Shown here: positions 17,455-29,020 of the stretch, piece by piece | Position numbering within the stretch: the first letter of the stretch is position 1 | Layout of the letters: every line of letters begins with the position of its first letter | DNA from: Sporisorium sorghi | Lineage: Eukaryota > Basidiomycota > Ustilaginomycetes > Ustilaginales > Ustilaginaceae | Length of the DNA: 34,209 nucleotides | Assembly: GCA_023212695.1 (NCBI GenBank) | Contig: JALCCG010000231.1 | Location: forward strand, 1 to 34,209 | Direction of reading: 5' to 3' | Notes under the pieces: model-generated | What the model saw: the letters and a program-made list of their open reading frames with translations, nothing else | What the model was told of the DNA's origin: nothing | Databases searched by the model: none | Translations under genes and position numbers: made by a program

Positions 17455-18337
17455 TCAGGTTTCAACGCATGCAATGCTATCACTGCCAGCACCATCACCG
17501 CTCCGTAAAGTGCTTGTGTCGGTCAAGGTGCAAAGCAGGGCAAGGACAAAAAAAGCTGAAATTTGTTAGGCCGACTGAGCGTTGGCTTCCAAGAAAAAAA
17601 AAAAAAACGCCTTTGAAATCACGTGCAGCCTCTCAGTCGCGAACCTGAATGCAGCGCGCTCGCTGTGCAGCAATTTCTGTGGCAGCCCGAAACACGGTCT
17701 TCTCAGCCAGCGCCCCTTTTCTGTCATGAGCCCAATTGACATGCTCTGAATGACACTGACACACTACGCAGATCTAGCCAATACGCATGACGCCTTTGCT
17801 GGGTTTGCCTGCGACGGAGTTAGTTGAGGCATAAGGTTGGAAAGTGGGCCAAAGAAGGGCGTTGAGCTGTTTGGTCTGAGTGAAGAGTGAGTTGCTTCGG
17901 CGCAGTTGGTGTGACTGCATTCAGAATTGACATTTTTGCGGCTGCTCCGCGTGCTGTGCTTGCTGTATTTTTGCGTGATGGAGACAGAGTGTGTGTTTCA
18001 GCAATCATCACTTTGGCGCTTTGACACTTTCGGCGCTTGCATCCATCTCGACCATCACTTCTGCGGATCACTTTCTCGACCAACATCTTGGACTTTTCGG
18101 CTTGTCCAGATGAAGATTCTGTTGCTGCTCAGCCTCGTTGTCTCTCTTCTTTAGCCATCCGACGCCGCCAAGCTTCTCCTTTCTCACGACCAAGACGACG
18201 ACGGCACCATCCGATAGAGACGCTGTCATCCACCTTCATATAGAGCTCTCGGACGACCCGACCATTCCTGTCAAGTGTCGCATCCTTCTGCATCCAATCA
18301 CTTTCCCGTTCTCATTCCCACGGAAGATCCGACAGCC
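17455..18337. other. Intergenic region upstream of INCENP/Sli15 gene
   Basis: 883 bp between two plus-strand genes. Contains an A13 run (17594-17606) and a pyrimidine-rich zone (18120-18240) with an acceptor-like CTCTTCTTTAG at about 18144-18154, which may mark a 5'-UTR intron. A 14-codon ATG frame (18110-18154) encodes a Leu-rich peptide and is probably incidental. No other gene seen. Confidence 0.5.
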
Positions 18338-21300
18338 ATGCCCGCAGCACGAACGGCTTCTCGCCGCATTCCAGCGGCCGCAGAGGCTTCAGCAAGCAGC
18401 TCAGCTTCGAGCAGCAGCGCCTCTTCACCTTTGACGCCAGAAGCGCATCTGCTCGGTCATGTCAACAACATTCGCAAATGCTGCGACATGTCGCTCTTCT
18501 ACAAGAACTTCCAAGAGCAAGGCATCGACTTTATCGCAGATAGCCTCTTGCATGCAAACGACATCTTTGCAAAATATGCGTGAGTAGACGTTCCATCCTC
18601 CTCAATATCACCGACCAATACTGACCTTTTGATTCCTCACGACGATCGCAGAACAACATCGCGCAGCATTGCCTCTCCATCCAAGCTGGCCGGTGAACTG
18701 CTCAAGTCTCCTGTTCGCACGCGCACGCGCACTCGCGATGCCACCGGGGCTGCCGGCCGTACTCGTGGAGCACTCAACATCTCGAACGATGGCATGTTTG
18801 ATGCCGCCGATGTGTTCGATAAGGAGAACGCGCCCCTACCTGCTCGTTCGTCGCGATCGCGCACGACATCCACAGCCGAGCCTCAGAAAGCTAAAGCCAA
18901 GGCCAAAGGCAAGGCAATCCAGGTCGTCGATGAGGAGCCATCTTCGCCTCTATCCAGGCCCACCCGCAGAGTACTTGGTGATGTCAACATACAGAAGAGC
19001 GAGCCGAAACTTGTTGCGCAGCCAGCCAAGGCCACGACCAAGAAACCTACACGCGGGAACCCCGCTCCGGACGACGACAGCATGGCCATCGACGCGTCAG
19101 TGCAAGCGGACCGCTCGCCGGAAGAAAGCATACCAAGAGCATCCACACCTCCGCTGCACGCATCGCCTTCCAAGACAGACGATCGCCACGAACCTGCAAA
19201 GGCCGCACAGGCGGAGCCCTTGGATGCGATCTCCGTCATCGATTCGGACGACGAGGACTCCGACGGGGATTCGGACGTTGAGCCAAGTGCAACAAAGGCG
19301 ACAGACCAGGCGGACATCAATGCCGAACCCACAGTCACGAGCACCATCGTGTCGCAGAGCACGCGCAGCGACGCCAACACCACCGTATCCTTCCGACCTG
19401 AGTCCAACGACACTGTCCGATCCAACGACAATACCGTGTCTGGCACCCTCATCGACCCCAAGCTCGAAAGTGCCCGTCAGGCCGCCTCGGCGCTCCTTGC
19501 AGGCAAGCTTCAGCAGCAGAAGGACGGCAACGCCGAAAAGCCCGTCAAACGAACGCTCGCATCGTACGGCGCAAAGAAGAGCTTGCCCGCTGTTGCTGTC
19601 AACACTGCGCGTCCCAGCAACGTCACCACCACGCTTCACCCTGCGTCAACTCCTGCTGGTCCCGGTTTCCGCTCCAGCTTCCTCAACAAGAGCTTGCGCA
19701 AGCAGATCGCAGACCAGGAAGCCCTCGAGAGCGCCGACTCCGAAAGCGACTCGGATGAAGACGAGGGTGGCCTCGTCGCCGGCGCCGCCTTTGCTGCCAT
19801 GCACAAGAAGACGGCCGCTAACACTCAAGCCAACACGCGTGCCAACGCTGCACCCGCATCAAGCAGCAGCAGCAACGTCAACACCTTCAGCTCCAAGAAG
19901 CGCAAGAGCGACGAAGCATTGCCAGTTGCAAGCGACGCTGACCTCGGAGGCGCTGCTCCGCCTCAGAAAATCTCCAAGTTGGGAGCGGCAATGCTGGCTG
20001 CCAAGGCGCAGTCGTCCGCTCCTACGCCTGCAGCCAAGAAGACGCCCGCCGTGGGTCCTGCGTCCAAGCTCGAGCAACTTCGCAGCACTCTGGCTCATGT
20101 TGCGCGCAGCAACGGTAGTGGAGCCAGCTCCAGCTCGGCCTCGCAATCCTTGTCTTCTGCTGCTCCATCGCCAGCTCTCGAGCAAGCTGCACCTGTATTT
20201 CCCTCTGCCGCTGTCGTCTCACAACCTGCAGCGCTGCCACCAAAGACGCCGGCCGGTTCAGACGACTCGAAGGAGCACTCTCGATCCTCAGACTCGGGCT
20301 CCGATTCGACGGAAAGAATTACGCAAGGCATCAAGAGTGGCGAATCCACCATCAAGGCTTCCGCCATCCCGCGCTCACCCGCTCGTTCGCCTTCCCGCAT
20401 CGCCATGAATCCTCCGGCGGTACTTCCACCTCGTACAGGCAGCGTGCGCAAATCTCCACGCAAGCTGGCCGAGCAGATGAAAGCAAGCCAGCAAGAATCG
20501 GCGCTCTCTTCTTCGCCTGGTGCCAAGGCGGCAAATGTCTTCCAGTCCACCAGAAGCGGCCAGGCCGCGGCTCTGCAAGCTCCACGCAGCCCTACTACGC
20601 AACCTCGAAGTCTCGCTGCGCTGTTTGGCAGTCCCAAGCAGTCCACCAAGCTTCCGACCCTCTCGACAGCTGCAGGTGGCAGCACCACCCCTGCCCACTC
20701 TCCGCCCAAGAATTGGCAGGGAAGTCGCCTGCCTTTCGCCCAGCCTTTCCCGTTGCAAACGAAAGCCATGGACAAGTCGTTGCCTCCGAAGCCCTCCGAG
20801 GAAGCTGTCAAATCGACCGCGGAAGACGCCGCCGGAAGTCAACGCGTCGTCTCGGCAGCGTCAACTGTTCTCTCCACTTCCAAGGTGGAAGCAGCGGAGA
20901 GCCAGTTCTTCGATGCTCGATCCAGGGATAACACTCCCGAGCCAGTCGAAGCTCCAGCTGCGCCCGCGACAACGACGGCCGCGGCGTCGAAGAATGCAAC
21001 GTCGACATCTGTTGCCACTGCGTCCGAGATGACATCGAAGAAGGAGCCCGTCGCCGTTGCTAGTGCGCCCGCTGCTGCGCCCAAGGCGTCGAGTGTCGCA
21101 AAGACCACCTCTCTCTCGCCAAAGAAGGTGGCGGCCAAAGCGCTTGCCAAAGCGGGACCAACCTCGCCGACCAAAGCAAGCAGCCTCCGAGCAGCAGCCA
21201 ACGCCGCGTCGCCTTCCAAGTTCAAGAGTCAGACCTCGGCGCGTACAGCGCAGCAGCAGTCAGGTGCGCCGGCGTCGTCTGCATCTCCTTCGAGGACATG

Positions 21301-22057
21301 GGGCATTGGTGAAAAGATCAAGGGCTTCCTTGGATTGCATGCCTCCACCACGACCAACCCGTCTACATCGGTTGCTCAAACCAAGATCTCGGCGTCTAGC
21401 ACGTTCCAGCCACGAGCCAATGGCATTCCGGCAACCACGGCGAGTGCGGCTGCCACTGAGCAGAAGGCTGCGACGGCAGCACCGGTTGCAGCAGCAGCAG
21501 CAACCACGCCTGCACCTTCCATCCCTGGTGCTTTGATGGCCAGCCCTCCTCCCGCAGCCAAGGCACCTCAGGTCAACTCGACGCCCTCCAGTTCTGCTGC
21601 TTCCGCGACCACCAACGGCAAGCTCACCAGCATTGCGCGTGCCGAGATGCTGCGCAAGAAGCAGGTAGAAGAGGAAGAGCGCAAGGCCAAAGAGAAAGAG
21701 GAGCGTCGACGAATGCTCATGGCCAAGAAGGAGGAACGCGCCAAGGCGGTCGCAGAAGAAGAGCTCGAAAAGGAAAACCGCAAGCGTGCACGCGAGCAGA
21801 ATGACCGTACGGCTAGATCTGGTGCTGAAGATGCCAGCATTGCTTCATCCAACGGCGCTCCAGCTGCGATCCCAGCTGCGCTCTTGGGCAACATTGTCGT
21901 TGGCGGCTCTGCCACGTCTGGCAGCGTCCACAGTGGTGCGACGAGCTCGAGGACGAGCGCAGTGAGCACGGTGAGCAGTGGTCCGCCCACGAGGCCATCG
22001 AGCGCTCTCAACGGCAGCTATGCTGGCGTCAAGAGCCGCTACATGCAGACCTCGATT

Positions 22058-22093
<36 letters not shown>

Positions 22094-23308
22094 ACAAACG
22101 ACGAGAGCAACAAGAAGCGCCGCGTCACCAACGACAAGGACGGCGGAGCAGCGAGCCTACAGACGCAGTTCAAGCAGCAGCAGCCATCACAGCCTGCGCC
22201 TGGTGCTCGTCCTGGTGCGTCAGTGGCTACCTCGCAAATTGGCGCACCCAAGATGGTCCGCACCGTGAGCCAGTCGTCCATTCGAGCTGGCGGTCCTTCG
22301 CAAGCCGCTGCTCAGCAGCAGCAGCAACAGCGTGCTCAGCCACAAGCAGGTGGCGCTCAACAGCCACCGCAGCAGATCAAGCTGGCCATGAAATCGGGTG
22401 CAGCCGCCGCCGCCGGCTTTGGAGCAGCGCCACGTATCCCAGGCGCTGGCGCTACAGCAGGCAATGGTGCCGCCGCGGCCTCAATGATGGCCACTGCTGC
22501 CAAGCAACCACAGCCGCCGGCCAAGGCGATGGCCAATGCCAACTTTTCGTCTTCGAATCCGTTCCAACAGGCCAAGCAGCAGCAGCTCCAGATGCAGATG
22601 CAGAAGCAGAAACAGCTGCAAATGCAGCAACAGGCTGCATCCAACGCGGCACAGACCCAAGCTGCTGCCAACGCTGCGGCTCTGCGAGAGCAGGAGCTTC
22701 ACCGTGCGGCGCAGCTGCAGTTCCAGATGCAGAACACAGCAGGTGGCCGCTTCGACGAGTGGGAAGACCCCAACGCTCAGCAGCAAGGAGGCGGGGATGC
22801 TGATGAGGCATTGCCTGACATCGCCTCGGAATACTCCGACTCGGAAGATGAAGAGACAATCCAAAAACGAGCGGCCATGCCCCTGTGGACCCAGGGTGAC
22901 GCTTTGGATGCTGCACTGCTGGCACAGTCGACCGTGGACGCTGACGAGATCTTTGGTATTCCCCAGGGGCCCGTCGAGCTTGAGAAAATTTTGCCCGGCG
23001 AGCGTACCGCCAATCGCATCCGTCGTCCACGCACCTCGTCTGCCAACTGGTCCGGACCCGACGGGCTGGCGCAGTGGGAGATTGACCGATACAACAAGCG
23101 CATGGGCATCAAAGGAGCCGGCGTGCAGCTGGCACGCAGGGATGGCAGCCACCCGCCACCGCCGCCACCAGGCGTCATGGCGAGACTGTCCATGGCTCAA
23201 CGCCAGTCGATGTCACATGCTGCTGGTTCTTCTACGATGGCATCGTCATCGACATCTGCCGCTAACAACGGCGGCGGCAAGAGAGACGATGGGCGTGGCA
23301 AGCCTTGA
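18338..23308 (+). CDS. sli15: INCENP/Sli15, inner centromere scaffold of the chromosomal passenger complex
   Basis: Two exons, 18338-18579 and 18652-23308, encode 1632 residues. INCENP holds Aurora B (Ipl1), survivin (Bir1) and borealin together and activates the kinase at centromeres and the spindle midzone. The N-terminus has a conserved helical segment (about 48-80, NNIRKCCDMSLFYKNF) of the type that binds survivin/borealin. A long Ser/Ala/Pro-rich region with many SP sites follows. A charged helix (about 1075-1135, EEEERKAKEKEERRRM) corresponds to the microtubule-binding single alpha helix. Gln-rich tracts include a Q12 run. The IN-box (about 1468-1565) includes PLWTQGDALDAAL, DEIFGIP and RTSSANWSGPD; T1542-S1543-S1544 is the TSS motif Aurora B phosphorylates. 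ATG 18338 has a good context. It is about twice the yeast length (698). Confidence 0.94.
18580..18651 (+). other. Intron of the INCENP/Sli15 gene
   Basis: Donor GTGAGT, branch point ACTGAC (18620-18625), acceptor GATCGCAG. 72 nt, phase 2, in-frame TGA at once, so retention truncates the protein to about 80 residues. Confidence 0.93.
22058..22093. repeat. CAG repeat encoding Q12 in INCENP/Sli15
   Basis: CAA-(CAG)10-CAA, in frame. Looser CAG/CAA stretches recur at 22313-22333, 22570-22640 of the same gene. Confidence 0.9.
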
Positions 23309-24122
23309 TCGTTGTTCACACTTCACACAAGAATATCACCATTGGGATCTTATCGTCATTCGATTCTTATGCCTTTGCATTGCTACCATTCTACATTCTA
23401 CGACTCGATTCGCAATTTTTCATGTGGACTGTTCTTCTCTCATCTGCTTTTTCTATCCGCTTGAAGATTGTCTGAGCTGCGGGGGAGTTTCTTGATTGAC
23501 TGACAAAGAGCGGCGTGTGTTTCCGACGCTGCCTGTGTGACCACGTCGGGTCGAAGCCCGGCTCAAGGATCCGTTCACAAACCACGTTTCGGCTTGGGCT
23601 CATCAGACTCTGGTTGCACGCTCTCACAAGCACGCTGTTGACATGGGTTGTGGGAATCGCTGCTGAAGTCTGTGCGTGCGAGGCTGTGCTGCACTCAGTA
23701 CGCTTTTCCAGACAGGGCAGGGAGTCGCTCCAAACCTGCGTACGGCGTGCAGCTGACCCACTCATCAGCAGCTCGCAACTGTCCCCACAACTTTGTTCAA
23801 CCGCGGGTGGAAAAGTCAGTCGCTTCTCATGCCTGCCCCCCCCCCCTCAAGTCTCGGCGTGTGTGTGGCTGCACCGCTGCACCGGCCTCTCTCAACTGCT
23901 CTCAGACGATCTGCACACGCTCATTCGAACGGGGCGATGAGAGACGTTCTCAACGTGTTGTGTGGTGGTGTGATCCGACTGCAACCCAAAACGCTGAGAT
24001 TGCAATTGCGAAGGCGCCACGCTCTGACACCCAAGACGATCCCGTACCGCGTTCCTCTCGGACCCATCTCAACCTGCTGCTCATCCAAATAAACTGGTGC
24101 CAAAGCTAAAGCTGAACCGGGA
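23309..24122. other. Convergent intergenic region, INCENP gene / NPF-protein gene
   Basis: 814 bp between two stop codons, long for two 3' UTRs. A C11 run is at 23836-23846. Frames of up to about 150 codons exist but show no family resemblance. An inverted GGGTCGAAGCCC near 23549 is not a tRNA arm. Confidence 0.5.
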
Positions 24123-26015
24123 TTACGACAGCTGCGCATACCCCGCCCGACTGTTGTTCCCACTGTTACCACTCGCAGCCGCCGCCTCAGCCGCCGAAAC
24201 AGCCTTAATGCGCTGTGCGACACTCACGTACTGCTGCGCATCCACGTCGGCGTCGGCGTCCTCCTCGTCCACCGCCGAGCCCCTTAGATCGCGCGTACCG
24301 CCAATCCCTCCTGTGGCAGACGACGAGGTGGAATTCGTGGCAAGGAACGTGTTCGAGTGCACCGCCAGCTGGCTGAACGAGTTGTGTGGCTGGTGGAACG
24401 ACGACCAGCGGCGACTGTTATCCTTGTCGGGCGCGCCACCGGCGGTCGAGGTTGGAGCAGCGGCGCTGTTGGTGCTGCCGATCGTGTGCGTCGTGTAGGG
24501 TTGTGGCTGCTGCTGCGCGGGGTACTGGTACGAGCTCGCGCGCTTGGGGTTGAGCGAGCCGCTGCGGCGCAGGCCCGTGCGCGGGTCGTACGCGGCTGCG
24601 GCGGCAGCGGTGGAGGCGGGGTGCTGCGGTGGCGGCTGGTGTAGGTGCGGGTTGTGCTCGTTGTGGTGTGTTAGCGGTGGTGGCGATGAGAAAGGATCGC
24701 GGTTGCCGCCGCTCATCGAGCGCTGGTGTGTGTGTGAGAGCGCGGCTCGACGTCGTGTAGAAGAGTCGGTCGAGTCGTTGCCCACTCCTGCGGCGCCAGC
24801 GTGCGGGTCCGTGTCCGGCTGCGGCCCGTCGTCGTCCTGTTTCTCCTGGTCGTCCACGTGATCCTCCAGCCTCTCGCCCTCGTCATCATCATAGTCGCCA
24901 CTATCGTCGCCAAACTTGTTCGAGATGAGTCGCTCGCGTTCCCGCTTTGCGCCCGTGGTGGACCGCACAAACGAGTCGCGTTTGCGCGCCAGCCATTCGT
25001 TCTTGTTGACCAAGTTGTTGAGGTCTTGCGTCAGCAGGTCCACCTGGCGTTGTCCTTTGGGTGGCTGGTCTTGCAGTCGCAAAATATCCGAGACTTTTTC
25101 GCGGATCGTGGTGCCCAGGGAGCCTTGGCGGCGCATGAATCCGGTGGGAGGCTGGATCTGGTGCGAGGGGTAGTTGCCCGAAGGCGTCGTCGGGCTCAGC
25201 GGTCCGTTGGCTGAAGAGTTCTCGCTGGTGGCCGCATTGCCACCGCCGGCAGCGGCGGCAGAAGGAGACTCGTCCTGCGTTGTCGCGCTCACTTTGCGCA
25301 AGTCAGCCGCGGGTCGGATCCCCTCTTGCTCCAGCTGCTCGGGCGTCGTCACGTTGAGCATCTTTGCCTGCTTGGATGGCGGCACCAGGCGCAACCCACC
25401 GCTGTTCTTGGGCTCCTTGTTGGGCTTGAAGCCCGCGTAGGTTCCCGACGCGAGCGAGTGACCCCATTGCGCGTTGGACGACACCTGCGACGAGCCGCCG
25501 TCGTCGGCGATGGCGCTGTCCACATCAGCTGCACCGGGACGCGGACGTCGTGGTGGCAGAGGACGCGTTCCACTAGCTCCGCCGCCAAGAGTCTTGGAAC
25601 GCCCGAGCGGGCGCATGTTGCTGCTGACCTGACTGTCCTCAAATGCCTCGGTGTCCGGGTTGGGGCTGCGTCCCTCGTATCGACGATGCGGCGGGAAGAA
25701 GGGATTGTGTCGGTCGATCGACGCGGCATTGGCGGCCGCCGCCTCGTCCGACATGGCTTCGGCTGAATCGGTCAAGTCGTCCACCACAGTTCGCGAGGCG
25801 CGACCGCGCACTCCGCCTTCGGTGGGTTGGATGGGCGGCGGCGGCGGTGGTTCGGATCCAGAGGCAAGCGCTTCGCGCTGCAACTCCTCCTGCTCCTTCA
25901 ACCACGATGGCAGTGTCGGCTTGACCTTGGCCGCAGACGCAGAGTCCTCGCCACCCGCTGATCCTGCTTTCTTGGCATAGATGGGTTTGGGTGCCACCGT
26001 GGGCACGGTGCGTTG

Positions 26016-26046
<31 letters not shown>

Positions 26047-27746
26047 AGATCTCCGTGCGATACCATCGAGCTCGCTGCACCGACTTCACTGTCGCCCCCG
26101 CCAACGGCACCACGGTGCAGTTGACTCGAGGTGCGGCGGGCGCTGACGCCGAGCTCAGTCTCGTTGCGTCCCACATCCGATGTCGACTGCTGCGAGTCTC
26201 GGCGCTGCAACGGCAAACCGTCGTGTCCAACCCTGCGCGGATCCACTCCGACTGCGCTGCTGCCACCCAAGAGCGACTTGGCACCTGACACGGAGCGCCT
26301 CTTGGCGTGTGACATGACGGCAACTGCTGCCTCTCGCGGTGCGGTCTCTCCCGTCGTCAACAGGCGCGGCTTGACGGGCGCGTTGCCGCCATGATGCTTG
26401 GCGGCTGACGACTGCAAGACGGTAAAAGTCTTGGGAGGCAAGGACTCTTGTGCCCTGCGTACCTCGCTTCGAGCGTTGAGACCGGCCTGGATGAGCGGGC
26501 TGATGTGTCGTGGAGGCAACGGGGGCGGGTGTCGATCGCCTGGGCGCGGCGGTAGAGGTGGCGAGCCGGCTCCGAGTCGATCGGGCTGATGCGCGTGGTG
26601 GTGCTGCTGTCGTGAGCGCGAGCTGCTGGCTTGCGAGGATGCGCCATCGCTGGCGTGGTCGTAGACCACCTTGGGGAAGTTGGACAGCGCTGCCATAGCG
26701 GGTGTACCGTTGCGGAAGGGATTTGAGGCCGGCGAGGAAGCACGCACTGGGGTGGGCTTGACGATGCGCGGCTTGCTCTGCTTGAACGGGTTGGGTGCCG
26801 GATCGAAGCCGCGAAGCGCATCCGAGGGCGTCGTGATGTTGGCTGGTGTGGTAGAGGTGGCGCCTACAGCCACAGCATAGCCGGATCCGCTGACGTAGCC
26901 CGTTGTGGAAGCAGCGCCATCGCGGAAGGGATTGGCGCTGGAAGAAGGCGGAACGGGCACGGGCTTTCGCTGCAGCTGTTCGAGGTTGAGAGGCACGTTG
27001 GGGTTGGCCACCTTGGGCTTGGGAGCGACGAGCTTGGGCATCTGCGGTTTGGCGGGCACTGCGGGCGGGGACTTGAGATGTGCTGACTGCGCAGAATCCG
27101 TCGAGTCGTTGAGGTTGGTGGGCGCTTCCTCGCGGACAGGTGTTAGGAGAGGTTTGGTGCTCGAGTCGGGCTTCAACGGAGTGGGCTTGGCGGAAGGTGC
27201 AGGTGCCGACGTGAGCGTTGATGGTCCTGCAGTTAGGCTTCTTGGCCCTGGCGAAGTGATCTGCTGCGCGCTTCCAAATGTTACTGCTGATGCGCTCTGC
27301 GGCGAGCTGAATTTCTTCGGCAATGCGATGCGTGCGGGCTTGGTCTGGGTAAAGATGAGGTCTTTGGTCGCGGTCCTGCCTTGCTGAGCCCAGGATACCA
27401 AGCGAAGCATGGCGAAGAAATGACCCGAGCCGAGACCGAGTGGGGTGCGCTCAAAGAGGGGCAGAATCTCGAGTTCGTCGGCCATGGACATACCGCATTC
27501 CTCGCGAAGGTAGCGCAAACCATCCTGCTCGTCGACGAGATCAGGCTGACCGCTGGGAGCCGGCTTGATGCTGTTGAAGCTGGAAAGGTAGACGAGGTAC
27601 TCTTGCGGTGAAAGGGCGGATTCGTCGAGGTAGGATCTGCGCGCGCTGAGCAGAGCCATGGCAGAGGGAGCTCGGAGCGTGGAGCCTGCAGAGGTGTTGC
27701 GCGAGGGGGAAGCCAACCCAAGTGGCGGTACGCTTGGCTGCGACAT
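24123..27746 (-). CDS. Large proline-rich protein with NPF motifs, possible endocytic/actin-patch scaffold
   Basis: 1207 residues, one exon, ATG at 27746. No confident family. The N-terminus (about residues 38-120, SPQEYLVYLSSFNSIKP ... LGLGSGHFFAMLRLVSWA) is a folded-looking helical segment that weakly recalls an EH domain, with the calcium loops missing. Three NPF tripeptides follow (NPFR about 271, NPFK about 319, NPFR about 342); NPF is the ligand of EH domains. Poly-proline SH3 ligands include PPLPPRPGD, PPPLPPRHISP and RPLPPRRPRP. A Q-run lies at about 568-579. A charged helical segment (about 895-960, KVSDILRLQDQPPKGQRQVD ...) may form a coiled coil, followed by an acidic patch and a His/Pro/Gln-rich tail. 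The motif set suits a cortical adaptor, cytoplasmic, no signal peptide or membrane span. This role is inference. Confidence 0.78.
26013..26046. repeat. CAG/CAA repeat (minus strand) encoding a Q-run in the NPF protein
   Basis: Plus-strand TTG/CTG trinucleotides read as CAA/CAG glutamine codons in the minus-strand gene. Confidence 0.88.
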
Positions 27747-28986
27747 ACCGTCGGGAAAGGGAGGCGTAGCCTACAGCTAGCGCGCTGGGGTGGGATGTGC
27801 GGAAGAGGCGCGCACGATGGGCGGATGTGAGTGTGATGTGAACACTATGAATGTCGAGCCCTGTCTGATTGCGATTGAAAGACTCCGTGGCGGTTGGATG
27901 GGTGTTGAAAGTCGAAAGAAGTTCCGAGATGGATGGCTTATTGTGGCATGAAAGCACGACGTTCGAACGCAGTTTCCGGTCGAGTCTGTGATTGCGATAC
28001 GGTGGAGTGCACTGTCTGCTTCAAATGATGCAGGTCGAGCGAGGGTTGTGGTGCTGATATGTCGATGTGCACCTTACAGATGGGGCCACGAACGAATGAG
28101 TGAAGAGTCGAGTCGAGTCCAAGACGATGCGATGCTTTTCCGTTTATCAAATGGTATCGATAGATGCAGTGTGTGGATGGCGGCAGGCGGTGCGCACAAA
28201 GAGTGTGATAAGTCGTGGTCGGAGACGCGAATCAAGAAAGAGAGATCCAAATGAAGACGGTGGTGATAGGTGCGGATGGAGATGATGGTGGAGGAGGAGC
28301 AAAGAGCACTGATGAGTCGTCGTAGTGGTTGATACGTGTGAGAAACGCAGTCGTCGCAACTCGTTTGTGCGGAATGGCGCTTTGTTTGCTGATGTATCGC
28401 TTGCTCGACGTCGGAGGATGCGCCGAGAGAGACAGTGAAAGAGAAAGCGAACGAGCGGGACGGGACACACAGCGAGACAGAAGAAGCGGGATACTGTGTC
28501 AGATACTGTAGGCTGAAAAGTGACTGACCGACTGTCTGATTTTGACGGATTCCATGACCGATCCGATCAAGAGAACAGCTTGCCGTCCCAATCACGAAAA
28601 GAAAAAGAAAAAGGGCGCTGCTCAGTGTGTGGGAAGAACGCGGAAAGAGCGAAGAGAGCGGATTCCGGTTCTGCAGAGTTGAAAAAGACGTAGCGAGCGA
28701 GCGAGCGAGCGAATCCAGCCCAAGAGCCAACGTGATTCGCGACGCCCTTGCTCTCTTGCCCTGCTGTCCACTGCTCTGCTGCTGTGCTGTCGAAAAACGA
28801 GCTCAAAATTGAATTTTTCTCGCATTTTTTTTTTGGTGCCGGAAAGGGCGAATGAATTTTTTTAAGCGTGTGCTGCGACGCGATGTGACGGATGAATGGA
28901 CGGACCGACTGCTGCTTCAGTCACAAACTCACAGTCACAAGGTGAGTTTCGGCCAAGCCAACGCCCAAAATTAGGCGGAAATTCCG

Positions 28987-29020
<34 letters not shown>

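Noticed and set aside
23540..23560. T-arm-like inverted repeat GGGTCGAAGCCC
   Set aside because: Loop is six bases, lacks TTC, and no acceptor or D arm can be placed around it.
28074..28730. 218-codon minus-strand frame
   Set aside because: Begins with TTG, Ser/Leu/Arg-rich, no recognisable domain; reads as a pyrimidine-rich leader upstream of the NPF-protein gene.
28987..29016. A30 run as the tail of a retroposon
   Set aside because: No reverse-transcriptase sequence, no flanking duplication and no recognisable gene copy upstream; simple homopolymer is sufficient.
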